Positions 26,433 to 34,329 of a stretch of DNA of 59,213 bases are shown here, piece after piece. Both the position numbers and the translations under genes were made by a program. Origin of the DNA: Alloyangia mangrovi (lineage in GTDB: Bacteria > Pseudomonadota > Alphaproteobacteria > Rhodobacterales > Rhodobacteraceae); NCBI RefSeq assembly GCF_002300555.2, contig NZ_NTHN02000031.1, positions 1-59,213 on the forward strand. Reading direction: 5' to 3'. The notes under the pieces are model-generated. The model worked only from the letters and a program-made list of their open reading frames with translations, did no database searches and was not told the DNA's origin. Within the stretch, counting starts at the first letter, position 1, and the number at the start of each line of letters is the position of its first letter.

Positions 26433-26873
26433 TCAGTCCATCATCTCCCGCTGGCGCATCGGCATCTGGTCGATCACGGCGAAAAGCTGAGCGGGTGCCA
26501 GCACCGTATCCTCCTCGAGCTTCACACCGCCGTCCTTGCCGACGAGCACCAGCTTGAACCCGCCGGGGGAGAAGGCCTGCCGGATCGGACCGGGGTTGCG
26601 CGGTTCGAGATCGCTGAGCACGACGATGTCGCGGGCGCGCAGCTCTTCCTCGGCGTCGCGAAAAAGGGCCATCTGCCGCTCGTAGCTGTCGTCCCCCGCC
26701 GCCGGGGCAAAGAGGAGCACCGGGCGCGCCGACCAGCGGAGCTCGCCAAGGTCGCGCTGCTCGGCCGGCAGCGGGCGGAAGATATCCTGCTCGCCCGCAG
26801 CAAAGACCGGAGTGGCAAAGCTGGCAACGGCGGCAAGGCCGAAGCTCGTCAGCGGGATCGGGCGTCGTAGCAT
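26433..26873 (-). CDS. Periplasmic DUF4174-family protein
   Basis: This 146-residue secreted protein has a Sec signal peptide (SFGLAAVASFATPVFA, cleavage near residue 26). The mature part is a small alpha/beta domain (ELRWSARPVLLFAPAAGDDSYERQMALF, RDIVVLSDLEP, KLVLVGKDGGVKLEE) with a thioredoxin-like secondary-structure pattern but no CxxC. It matches the DUF4174 family, whose function is unknown. It stands alone between a bidirectional terminator and the DAHP synthase gene. Confidence 0.75.
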   Translation of the reverse strand: MLRRPIPLTSFGLAAVASFATPVFAAGEQDIFRPLPAEQRDLGELRWSARPVLLFAPAAGDDSYERQMALFRDAEEELRARDIVVLSDLEPRNPGPIRQAFSPGGFKLVLVGKDGGVKLEEDTVLAPAQLFAVIDQMPMRQREMMD

Positions 26874-26995
26874 CTGCGGTCTCCGTGTCGGTGTCCATGT
26901 CCTTCACGAAACCTACGCGCCAGCGCAGGGTTTGGTTCTCTGCCAGTTCCGCGAGCGGCGGAGCCCCGCCGGCGCGATCCGAGGCACCCAAAAGA

Positions 26996-27023
26996 AAAGA
27001 GCGGACCCCCGGGCCCGCCCTTT
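26996..27023 (-). terminator. Likely terminator of the DAHP synthase gene
   Basis: On the minus strand AAAGGGCGG pairs with CCGCTCTTT (one mismatch) around a GC-rich loop and is followed by TCTTTTGG. It lies 22 nt past the stop. Confidence 0.6.
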
Positions 27024-27044
27024 CTTGATTTCATCCGGAATGGA

Positions 27045-28415
27045 TCAGGCCGAGGCCACATCCCCCTGGGTCTCGCGCATCGCGGTCAGTTCCTGCGCGA
27101 CGAGGAAGGCCAGCTCCAGCGACTGCGAGGCATTGAGGCGCGGATCGCAGGCGGTGTGGTAGCGGTCCGAGAGATTCTCGTCGGAGACGGCATAGAGCCC
27201 GCCGGTGCATTCGGTCACGTCCTGGCCGGTCATCTCGAAATGCACACCACCGGGCACGGTGCCCTCTTCGCGGTGCACTGCGAAGAACTCGCGCACTTCG
27301 CTCAGCACCGACTCGAAGGGCCGGGTCTTGTAGCCCGAGGCCGACTTGACGGTGTTGCCGTGCATCGGATCGCAGGTCCAGAGCACCTTGGCGCCCATGT
27401 CCTTGACCGTTTTGATCAGCCGCGGCAGGTGATCACCCACCTTGCCCGCGCCGAAGCGCGCGATCAGCGTCAGCCGGCCGGCCTCGTTCTCGGGGTTCAG
27501 CTTCTCGATCAGAACCTTGAGATCCTCGGTGGTCATCGAGGGGCCGCACTTCAAGCCGATCGGGTTCAGCACGCCGCGGGCGAACTCGACATGCGCGCCG
27601 TCGGGCTGACGAGTGCGGTCGCCGATCCAGACCATGTGGCCCGAGCCCGCGAGCCACTTGCCCGAGGTCGAGTCGACCCGGGTCAGCGCCTCTTCGTATT
27701 CCAGCAACAGCGCCTCGTGGCTGGTGTAGAAGTTCACCTGGTGCAGCGCCGCCGAGCGCGAGCTGTCGATGCCCGCCGCCTTGATGAAGTCGAGCGTATC
27801 CGACAGGCGGTTGGCCATCTCGCGGTAGCGCGTGGCCTTCTCGCCCTCGACGAAGCCGAGCGTCCAGGAATGCACCTGGTGCACGTCGGCGTAACCGCCG
27901 GTCGAAAAGGCGCGCAGCAGGTTCAGCGTGGCGGCGGCCTGGGTGTAGGCCTGCAGCATCTTCTGCGGGTTCGGCTGACGCGCTTCGGGGGTGAAGGCCA
28001 GCTCGTTGATGATGTCGCCGCGGAAGCTCGGCAGCTCGACGCCGTTCACCGTCTCGGTGGGCGCGGAGCGGGGCTTGGCGAACTGGCCGGCCATCCGGCC
28101 AACCTTCACCACCGGCACCTTGGCGCCGTAGGTCAGCACCATCGCCATCTGCAGCATCACCTTGAAGGTGTCGCGGATGGAGTTGGCGGAAAACTGGTCA
28201 AATGCCTCGGCGCAATCCCCGCCCTGCAGCAGGAAGGCCTCGCCGCGCGACGCCTTGCCGAGCTCTTCTCGGAGCCGTCTTGCCTCGCCTGCAAAAACCA
28301 GCGGCGGATACTTTGCAAGCTGTGCCTCGACTGCGTTCAGCTCTGCCTGGTCCTGATAGTCCGGCATCTGAATCCGCGGCTTTGCTCTCCAGCTCGATTT
28401 GCTCCACTCGGTCAT
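27045..28415 (-). CDS. Class II 3-deoxy-7-phosphoheptulonate (DAHP) synthase
   Basis: First enzyme of the shikimate pathway: phosphoenolpyruvate plus erythrose-4-phosphate give DAHP. The 456-residue product is of the plant/Mycobacterium type II family. Motifs are [12 protein letters not shown] near residue 62, [16 protein letters not shown] and [60 protein letters not shown] and [17 protein letters not shown] follow. Metal ligands Cys (GGDCAE), His (CDPMHGN) and Glu (HFEMTGQ) are present. It is monocistronic with its own terminator and lies divergent to the GlxA-type regulator. Confidence 0.94.
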   Translation of the reverse strand: MTEWSKSSWRAKPRIQMPDYQDQAELNAVEAQLAKYPPLVFAGEARRLREELGKASRGEAFLLQGGDCAEAFDQFSANSIRDTFKVMLQMAMVLTYGAKVPVVKVGRMAGQFAKPRSAPTETVNGVELPSFRGDIINELAFTPEARQPNPQKMLQAYTQAAATLNLLRAFSTGGYADVHQVHSWTLGFVEGEKATRYREMANRLSDTLDFIKAAGIDSSRSAALHQVNFYTSHEALLLEYEEALTRVDSTSGKWLAGSGHMVWIGDRTRQPDGAHVEFARGVLNPIGLKCGPSMTTEDLKVLIEKLNPENEAGRLTLIARFGAGKVGDHLPRLIKTVKDMGAKVLWTCDPMHGNTVKSASGYKTRPFESVLSEVREFFAVHREEGTVPGGVHFEMTGQDVTECTGGLYAVSDENLSDRYHTACDPRLNASQSLELAFLVAQELTAMRETQGDVASA

Positions 28416-28677
28416 GGCTCTCTCCCAGCGACACTCCGTTAGCGTAAACGTCTTGGTAAAAACGTCCTGTGGCTATACCGAAGAGGCGGACTCAAAGCCA
28501 TAGGAAAAAGCTCCCGATCTGCCTTCGCGGAAAGCCCCTCTGGATGCGCAGGAAAAAAGCACTTCGGGATACAGGTTAAGTCACAAAAACGACATCTCTT
28601 GACGCTGCTTGGCTTTCCTGCCCATGTGGCGCTCGCCCGCCCCCCCGCGCGGCGGGTGCCCAGCAAGGATTTGCGCG

Positions 28678-29679
28678 ATGTCCGACCAGCGAGTGCCCGC
28701 CGCACCAGCCAGCGCCCCGAAGCCGCGCCGCTTCGTTTTTGTCCTGCTGCAGGAATTCACCCTTCTGAGCTTCTCGGCCGCCATCGAGACCCTGCGGATC
28801 GCCAACCGCATGGCCGGGCAGACGCTTTACGACTGGCGCCTCACCGGGTCCGAGGGCGACAGCGTGCGCTGCTCGGCGGGGGTCGAGTTCCGGCTCGACT
28901 GCGAACTGCCCGAGCTCAGCCGAGACGACACCATCATGGTCTGCGGCGGCATCGATGTGCATCTGGCCACCACGCGCAAACTGCTGGGATGGCTGCGCCG
29001 CGAGGCCCGGCGCTGCCAGGCGGTGGGCGGGCTCTGCACCGCGAGCTGGACGCTGGCCAAGGCCGGTCTGCTCGACGGCAAGCGCGCGACCATCCACTGG
29101 GAGAACCACGACGGTTTCTCCGAGGAGTTCGAGGCGGTCGAACTGTCGAAGCGAATCTACGTGATTGACGGCAACCGGATGACCGCTGCGGGCGGCACCG
29201 CCTCGATCGACCTCATGCTGAAGATCATCGCCGACGATCATGGCTCGGAGCTGGCAAACGCGGTTGCGGACCAGCTGATCTACAGCTCGATCCGCACCGA
29301 CCAGGACACCCAGCGGCTGTCGGTGCCCACCCGCATCGGCGTGCGCCACCCCAAGCTCAGCCAGGTCATCCACCGGATGGAGGCCAACATCGAAGAGCCG
29401 ATCAGCCCAGCCGTGCTGGCCAAGGAGGTGGGCATGTCGACCCGCCAGCTCGAGCGGCTGTTCCGCCGCTACCTCAACCGCTCGCCCAAGCGCTATTACA
29501 TGGAGCTGCGCCTTCAGAAGGCGCGCAACCTGCTGATGCAGACCGACATGAGCGTGATCAACGTGGCGCTGGCCTGCGGCTTCGCCAGCCCCTCGCATTT
29601 CTCCAAGTGCTACCGCGCGCATTACCAGACCACGCCCTATCGCGAGCGCGGCACGTCCGGCACCCGCGCCGAGGAGTGA
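28678..29679 (+). CDS. GlxA-family transcriptional regulator (DJ-1/PfpI-like + AraC HTH)
   Basis: The 333-residue regulator has an N-terminal class I glutamine-amidotransferase-like domain (FVFVLLQEFTLLSFSAAIETLRIAN to about residue 185). The nucleophile-elbow region is VGGLCTASWTLAKAGLL. The C-terminus is a double helix-turn-helix AraC domain (VIHRMEANIEEPISPAVLAKEVGMSTRQLERLFRRYLNRSP and NVALACGFASPSHFSKCYRAHYQTTPYRER). AAGGA before ATG 28678 defines the start. Relatives control carnitine, glycine-betaine, dimethylglycine or arginine use. It precedes the liv-type transporter operon and may control it; that link is inference. Confidence 0.88.
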   Translation: MSDQRVPAAPASAPKPRRFVFVLLQEFTLLSFSAAIETLRIANRMAGQTLYDWRLTGSEGDSVRCSAGVEFRLDCELPELSRDDTIMVCGGIDVHLATTRKLLGWLRREARRCQAVGGLCTASWTLAKAGLLDGKRATIHWENHDGFSEEFEAVELSKRIYVIDGNRMTAAGGTASIDLMLKIIADDHGSELANAVADQLIYSSIRTDQDTQRLSVPTRIGVRHPKLSQVIHRMEANIEEPISPAVLAKEVGMSTRQLERLFRRYLNRSPKRYYMELRLQKARNLLMQTDMSVINVALACGFASPSHFSKCYRAHYQTTPYRERGTSGTRAEE

Positions 29680-29780
29680 AGCCGCGCGCCCTCCCCGGCC
29701 CTGGATACGCACAGGCGGGAGAGTTTACTCACCGAGCGGCAGCGCGCGCTCGCGCATTCCGCTGAGGCACGCGAATTGAC

Positions 29781-29796
29781 GTTACTGGAGCGTAAC
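29781..29796. promoter_or_regulatory. Inverted repeat upstream of the liv-type operon
   Basis: GTTAC-TGGAGC-GTAAC lies just downstream of TTGACG (29776-29781), 88 nt before the binding-protein ATG. It is a candidate operator, possibly for the adjacent GlxA-type regulator; no matching -10 could be fixed. Confidence 0.35.
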
Positions 29797-29883
29797 TTTG
29801 CTGCGCTGAACGCCCTTTTCTTTTGCAAAAGGCCCGCATAGGCTCCCGACTTAATAACAAGTAACCAACTCGGGAGATACCAC

Positions 29884-31068
29884 ATGAAGAAGTGGCTTCT
29901 GGCCTCTGCGCTTCCGCTTGTCACCGCCGGTGCGGCCTATGCAGATGAGGCCAAGATCGGCGTCATCCTCGGCTTTACCGGTCCGATCGAATCCCTGACG
30001 CCCTCGATGGCGGGGAGCGCCGAACTGGCGCTGGCGGAAATCAACGAGAGCGGCAACTTCCTCGAGAACGTGACGCTGGTTCCGGTCCGCGCCGACTCCA
30101 CCTGCATCGACAGCGCCGCCGCCACCGCCGCGGCAGAGCGCCTGGTGACCACCGATGGCGTCGTCGCCATCATGGGTGCCGACTGCTCGGGCGTGACCGG
30201 CGCAGTCCTGTCGAACGTCGCCGTGCCGAACGGCGTGCCGATGATCTCGCCCTCGGCGACCTCGCCGGCGCTCTCGGCAGCCGAAGACAACGGCCTGTTC
30301 TTCCGCACCTCCCCCTCGGACGCCCGTCAGGGCGAGGTGCTTGCCGGCATCCTCGGTGAGCGCGGCATCTCCTCGGTGGCGGTGACCTACACCAACAACG
30401 ACTACGGCAAGGGCTTCGCCGATGCCTTCGAGGCGGCCTTCAAGGACGCGGGCGGCGAAATCACGCTCGCGGCCCCGCATGAAGACGGCAAGGCGGACTA
30501 CTCGGCCGAAGTCGGCGCCCTGGCCTCGGCCGGCGGCGACGCGCTGGTGGTGCTGGGCTACTCGGACCAGGGCGGCAAGGGCATGATCCAGGCCTCGCTC
30601 GACACCGGTGCCTTCGACACCTTCGCGCTGGGTGACGGCATGTATTCCGACGCGCTGCTGGCCGACCTCGGCAGCGACATCGACGGCTCCTTCGGCTCGG
30701 TGCCGTGGGCCGAAGGTGAAGGCGCCGAGAAGTTCAAGGCCGTGGCGGAAGCCGCCGGCGTGAACTCCGAAAGCTCCTACACCCGCGAGAGCTACGACGC
30801 TGCGGCACTGATCGCGCTGGCCATGGCCAAGGGCGGCGAGCCCTCCTCGGCCGCGGTTGCCGCGAACATCCTCGACGTGGCCAACGCACCCGGCGAGCCG
30901 ATCCTGCCGGGCGAGCTTGGCAAGGCGCTCGAGGTCCTCAAGGCGGGCGGCGACATCGACTACGTCGGTGCGACCAACGTCGAGTTGATCGGGCCGGGCG
31001 AAGCCGCCGGCACCTACCGCTACTACGAGATCAAGGACGGCGCCTTCGAGACCGTCTCGTTCAAGTAA
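29884..31068 (+). CDS. Branched-chain amino-acid-type ABC transporter substrate-binding protein
   Basis: This 394-residue periplasmic binding protein belongs to the Leu/Ile/Val-BP class I fold. The signal peptide is MKKWLLASALPLVTAGAAYA, cleaved near residue 20. Mature motifs are KIGVILGFTGPIESLTPSMAGSAELALAEIN, VVAIMGADCSGVTGAV, PMISPSATSPAL, FFRTSPSDARQGEVLAGIL and VAVTYTNNDYGKGFADAFE. Two Cys pairs may form disulfides. It heads an operon with two ATPase and two permease genes, and a terminator-like hairpin follows it at 31081. The substrate could be branched-chain amino acids, amides or another small polar compound. Confidence 0.88.
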   Translation: MKKWLLASALPLVTAGAAYADEAKIGVILGFTGPIESLTPSMAGSAELALAEINESGNFLENVTLVPVRADSTCIDSAAATAAAERLVTTDGVVAIMGADCSGVTGAVLSNVAVPNGVPMISPSATSPALSAAEDNGLFFRTSPSDARQGEVLAGILGERGISSVAVTYTNNDYGKGFADAFEAAFKDAGGEITLAAPHEDGKADYSAEVGALASAGGDALVVLGYSDQGGKGMIQASLDTGAFDTFALGDGMYSDALLADLGSDIDGSFGSVPWAEGEGAEKFKAVAEAAGVNSESSYTRESYDAAALIALAMAKGGEPSSAAVAANILDVANAPGEPILPGELGKALEVLKAGGDIDYVGATNVELIGPGEAAGTYRYYEIKDGAFETVSFK

Positions 31069-31080
31069 CGGACAGACCAC

Positions 31081-31108
31081 AGCGCCCGGGGCGAAAGCTC
31101 CGGGCGCT
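31081..31108 (+). terminator. Intercistronic terminator after the liv-type binding protein
   Basis: AGCGCCCGGGGC pairs with GCTCCGGGCGCT (one G-T) around a GAAA tetraloop and is followed by TCTCAAC. It lies 12 nt past the stop and before livG. It probably causes partial termination that favours the binding protein. Confidence 0.7.
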
Positions 31109-31195
31109 TCTCAACGCAAGGGCGCGGAAGAACACGCGCTGCGAAGAAACAAGCAAAAACACGGGCAAGAAACGGGCCCGCTGGGGAAACAAGAT

Positions 31196-31978
31196 TTGAT
31201 CCGCGTCGAAAACCTTCACCGCCATTTCGGCGGTTTTCGTGCCGTTGACGGGGCCAGCCTGGAGATCGCCAAGGGCTCGATCACCGGGCTCGTCGGTCCG
31301 AACGGCGCCGGCAAGACCACGCTGTTCAACGTCGTCGCCGGGGCGCTCGCGCCCACCTCGGGCCGAGTGCTCATGGATGGCGAGGACGTGAGCGGGCTGC
31401 CGCCGCACGAGCTCTTCCACAAGGGGCTGCTGCGCACTTTCCAGATCGCGCATGAGTTCAGCTCGATGAGCTGCCGCGAGAACCTGATGATGGTGCCGGG
31501 CAGCCAGTCGGGCGAAAGCCTGTGGAACGCCATATTCGGCCGCGGCCGCATCGCCCAGGAAGAGGCCGCTCTGCTGAAGAAGGCCGACGAGGTGCTCGAC
31601 TTCCTGACCATCTCGCACCTCAAGGACGAGAAGGCCGGCAACCTCTCGGGCGGGCAGAAGAAGCTGCTCGAGCTCGGCCGCACGATGATGGTCGACGCCA
31701 AGATCGTCTTCCTCGACGAGGTCGGCGCGGGGGTGAACCGCACGCTGCTGAACACCATCGGCGACGCCATCCTGCGGCTCAACCAGGAGCGCGGCTACAC
31801 CTTCTGCATGATCGAGCACGACATGGATTTCATCGGCCGCCTGTGCGACCCGGTCATCGTCATGGCCGAGGGCAAGGTGCTGGCCGAGGGCACGGTCGAG
31901 GAGATCAAGTCGAACGAGGCGGTGATCGAGGCCTATCTCGGCACCGGGCTGAAGAACAAGGAGATGATCGGCGGATGA
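31196..31978 (+). CDS. livG: ABC transporter ATP-binding protein LivG-like
   Basis: This is one of the paired ATPases of a branched-chain amino-acid-type importer, 260 residues. Walker A is GPNGAGKTT near residue 39, the Q-loop TFQIAHEFSSM, signature LSGGQKKLLELGR, Walker B IVFLDEVGAGVN and switch CMIEHDMDFIGRL. The LivG-specific C-terminus is present. The start is a TTG at 31196, giving the conserved MIRVENLHRHFGGFRAVDG; GGGGA about 11 nt upstream supports it and no upstream ATG is in frame. It comes 127 nt after the binding-protein gene. The next ATPase gene follows 101 nt later, after repeat copy C. Confidence 0.9.
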   Translation: MIRVENLHRHFGGFRAVDGASLEIAKGSITGLVGPNGAGKTTLFNVVAGALAPTSGRVLMDGEDVSGLPPHELFHKGLLRTFQIAHEFSSMSCRENLMMVPGSQSGESLWNAIFGRGRIAQEEAALLKKADEVLDFLTISHLKDEKAGNLSGGQKKLLELGRTMMVDAKIVFLDEVGAGVNRTLLNTIGDAILRLNQERGYTFCMIEHDMDFIGRLCDPVIVMAEGKVLAEGTVEEIKSNEAVIEAYLGTGLKNKEMIGG

Positions 31979-31997
31979 TCTGCTTGCTGAGGAAAGC

Positions 31998-32060
31998 GGG
32001 GGGGCGCTGCCCCCACCGCGCTGCGCGCGGCTCCCCCGGGATATTTTGGCCTAGAAGAAA
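31998..32060 (+). repeat. Dispersed hairpin repeat, copy C (inside the liv operon)
   Basis: A GGGGGCGCTGCCCCC-type hairpin is followed by CCGCGC-TGC-GCGCGG, then CTCCCCCGGGATATTTTGG and CCTAGAAGAAA. It fills most of the livG-livF spacer, so transcripts reaching livF must read through it. Confidence 0.8.
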
Positions 32061-32079
32061 GACACGAGGGGAGCGCGGC

Positions 32080-32904
32080 ATGAGTGGCGAGACCTACGGC
32101 GATCGCGGCAACAAGGACCGCTCGATCACCAACCCTGCGGGCATGGGCACCGCCATGCCGGTGAAACCCGGCGGGCACGCGCATCCCGCGCCGGGCGGGC
32201 CCTTCCTCATCGGCGAGGCGATGACCGGCGGCTATGGCAAGGGCGCGGACATCCTGCATGGCTGCACCATCGCCGTCGAGCGCGGCGAGATCGCCGTCAT
32301 CGTCGGCCCGAACGGCGCCGGCAAGTCCACCGCCATGAAGGCGGTCTTCGGCATGCTCGATTTGCGCTCGGGCTCGGTGCGACTGGATGGCGAGGACATC
32401 ACTGCGCTGTCGCCGCAGGACCGGGTGAAGCGCGGCATGGGCTTTGTGCCGCAGGTGCGCAACATCTTCCCCTCGATGACGGTGGAAGAGAACCTCGAGA
32501 TGGGCGCCTTCATCCGCAAGGATGATTTCCGCCAGACCATGGAGCAGGTCTACACGCTCTTCCCGATCCTTCGCGACAAGCGCAAGCAGGCCGCGGGCGA
32601 GCTCTCGGGCGGGCAGCGTCAGCAGGTGGCCGTGGGCCGCGCGCTGATGACCAGGCCCAAGGTGCTGATGCTCGACGAGCCGACCGCGGGCGTCTCGCCC
32701 ATCGTCATGGACGAGCTCTTCGACCGTATCCTCGAGGTGGCGCGGACCGGCATCCCTATCCTGATGGTCGAGCAGAATGCCCGGCAGGCGCTGGAGATTG
32801 CCGACAAGGGCTACGTCCTGGTGCAGGGTGGCAATGCCTTCACCGGCACCGGCAAGGAGCTGCTGGCCGATCCCGACGTGCGGCGGAGCTTCCTCGGTGG
32901 CTGA
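32080..32904 (+). CDS. livF: ABC transporter ATP-binding protein LivF-like, with N-terminal extension
   Basis: This is the second ATPase of the importer, 274 residues. Walker A is GPNGAGKST near residue 82, Q-loop FVPQVRNIFPSM, signature LSGGQRQQVAVGRAL, Walker B VLMLDEPTAGVSP and switch LMVEQNARQAL. The first 45 or so residues (MSGETYGDRGNKDRSITNPAG then a Gly/His/Pro-rich stretch) precede the normal LivF start at FLIGEAMTGGYGKGADILHG. GAGGGGAG before ATG 32080 makes the extension likely real. Repeat copy C lies just upstream. The stop overlaps the possible GTG start of the secreted protein gene. Confidence 0.9.
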   Translation: MSGETYGDRGNKDRSITNPAGMGTAMPVKPGGHAHPAPGGPFLIGEAMTGGYGKGADILHGCTIAVERGEIAVIVGPNGAGKSTAMKAVFGMLDLRSGSVRLDGEDITALSPQDRVKRGMGFVPQVRNIFPSMTVEENLEMGAFIRKDDFRQTMEQVYTLFPILRDKRKQAAGELSGGQRQQVAVGRALMTRPKVLMLDEPTAGVSPIVMDELFDRILEVARTGIPILMVEQNARQALEIADKGYVLVQGGNAFTGTGKELLADPDVRRSFLGG

Positions 32905-33319
32905 TCTGCGGGACCTGATGACAGGCGCGGCGCTTGGCGGGGCACTTTCCCTCGCGGCGCTGCCCGCCGCAGCGGAAGGCGCGCGGACCTCACTCGAGTG
33001 CGATCACGTCACCGCCTGCTCCGAGGCGGGGACTTGCGCCGCGGCGAATGGCCGGGTGAGCTTCGTGCTGGCGCCGGTCGATACTGACGCCACCGGCGCG
33101 GGCGCCTACGAGCTTTCCGTCGACGGCGGTGCTTCGATGCCGGCGCAGGCGATGAGCTTTGCCGGCCCTTTCCTCTGGGCCCCGGCGCTCGGCGCCCGCG
33201 AGACGCTGACCTTCACCAGTGAAACCTCCGCGCTCTGGCTGCGCCAGACCATCGAGAGCGGCACCGGCGCGCCGCCCTCTGCGGATATCGACTTTCTGAC
33301 CTGCAGGATCCTGCCCTGA
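32897..33319 (+). CDS. Small secreted hypothetical protein inside the liv operon
   Basis: This product of about 140 residues has a Sec signal peptide (MTGAALGGALSLAALPAAAEG from ATG 32918; GTG 32897 is the longer start). The mature domain has three or four Cys (LECDHVTACSEAGTCAAANG; DFLTCRILP) and beta-strand-like segments. It overlaps livF at its start and livH at its stop (TGATG at 33317-33321), so it is co-translated with the transporter. I do not recognise the family. A periplasmic accessory role in transport is inferred from position only. Confidence 0.7.
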   Translation: MADLRDLMTGAALGGALSLAALPAAAEGARTSLECDHVTACSEAGTCAAANGRVSFVLAPVDTDATGAGAYELSVDGGASMPAQAMSFAGPFLWAPALGARETLTFTSETSALWLRQTIESGTGAPPSADIDFLTCRILP

Positions 33320-34329
33320 TGGACTTCCTCAACGCATTCGTGGCCCTGGCCAATTTCGTCATCGTCCCGGCCCTCGCCTACGGCAGCCAGCTGGCGCTCG
33401 GCGCGCTCGGCGTGACGCTGATCTACGCAATCCTGCGTTTCTCCAACTTCGCCCATGGCGACACCATGGCCTGGGGCACCATGTGCGCCGTGCTGGCCAC
33501 CTGGGGCCTGCAGGCCGCCGGTGTGAGCCTCGGGCCGCTTCCGACCGCCCTGCTCGCCATCCCCGTGGGCATTGCCGGGGCCGCCGTGCTGGTGCTGGCG
33601 ACCGACCGCGTGGTCTATCGCTTCTACCGCGCGCAGAAGGCCAAGCCGGTGATCCTGGTGATCGTCTCGATGGGCATCATGTTCGTCTACAACGGGCTGA
33701 CCCGCTTCGTCATCGGGCCCGACGACCAGAACTTCGCCGACGGCGAGCGCTTCCTGATCTCGGCCCGCGACTTCAAGGCGATGACCGGGCTCGACGAAGG
33801 GCTGGCGATCAAGACCACCCAGGCGCTGACCGTGGTGGTGGCGCTGATCACCGTCTCGCTGCTGTTCTGGTTCCTCAACCGCACCCGAACCGGCAAGTCG
33901 ATGCGCGCCTATTCCGACAACGAGGATCTGGCGCTGCTCTCGGGCATCAACCCCGAGCGCGTGGTGACCGTGACTTGGCTGATCGTGGCGGCGCTGGCGA
34001 CCATCGCCGGCGTGCTCTACGGGCTCGACAAGAGCTTCAAGCCCTTCACCTACTTCCAGCTGCTGCTGCCGATCTTCGCGGCGGCCATTGTCGGCGGCAT
34101 CGGCAATCCGCTCGGCGCCATCGCCGGCGGCTTCGTCATCGCCTTCTCCGAGGTCGGCATCACCTACGCCTGGAAGAAGTTCCTGACCTATTTCCTGCCG
34201 GAGAGCATGGCGCCCGACGGGCTCGTGCAGCTGCTTTCCACTGACTACAAATTCGCGGTCAGCTTCGTGATCCTGGTGATCGTGCTGCTGTTCCGCCCGA
34301 CCGGACTGTTCAAGGGGCAGACCATATGA
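33319..34329 (+). CDS. livH: Branched-chain amino-acid-type ABC transporter permease LivH-like
   Basis: This 336-residue polytopic permease is one half of the channel. It has about eight hydrophobic segments, the LivH region LGALGVTLIYAILRFSNFAHGDTMAWGTM near residue 30, and the cytoplasmic coupling region RTGKSMRAYSDNEDLALLSGINPERVVTVTWLIVAALATIAGVLYG. The conserved IFAAAIVGGIGNPLGAIAGG follows. It overlaps the secreted-protein gene by 1-2 nt and livM by 4 nt (34326-34329), so it is tightly coupled. Confidence 0.9.
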   Translation: MDFLNAFVALANFVIVPALAYGSQLALGALGVTLIYAILRFSNFAHGDTMAWGTMCAVLATWGLQAAGVSLGPLPTALLAIPVGIAGAAVLVLATDRVVYRFYRAQKAKPVILVIVSMGIMFVYNGLTRFVIGPDDQNFADGERFLISARDFKAMTGLDEGLAIKTTQALTVVVALITVSLLFWFLNRTRTGKSMRAYSDNEDLALLSGINPERVVTVTWLIVAALATIAGVLYGLDKSFKPFTYFQLLLPIFAAAIVGGIGNPLGAIAGGFVIAFSEVGITYAWKKFLTYFLPESMAPDGLVQLLSTDYKFAVSFVILVIVLLFRPTGLFKGQTI

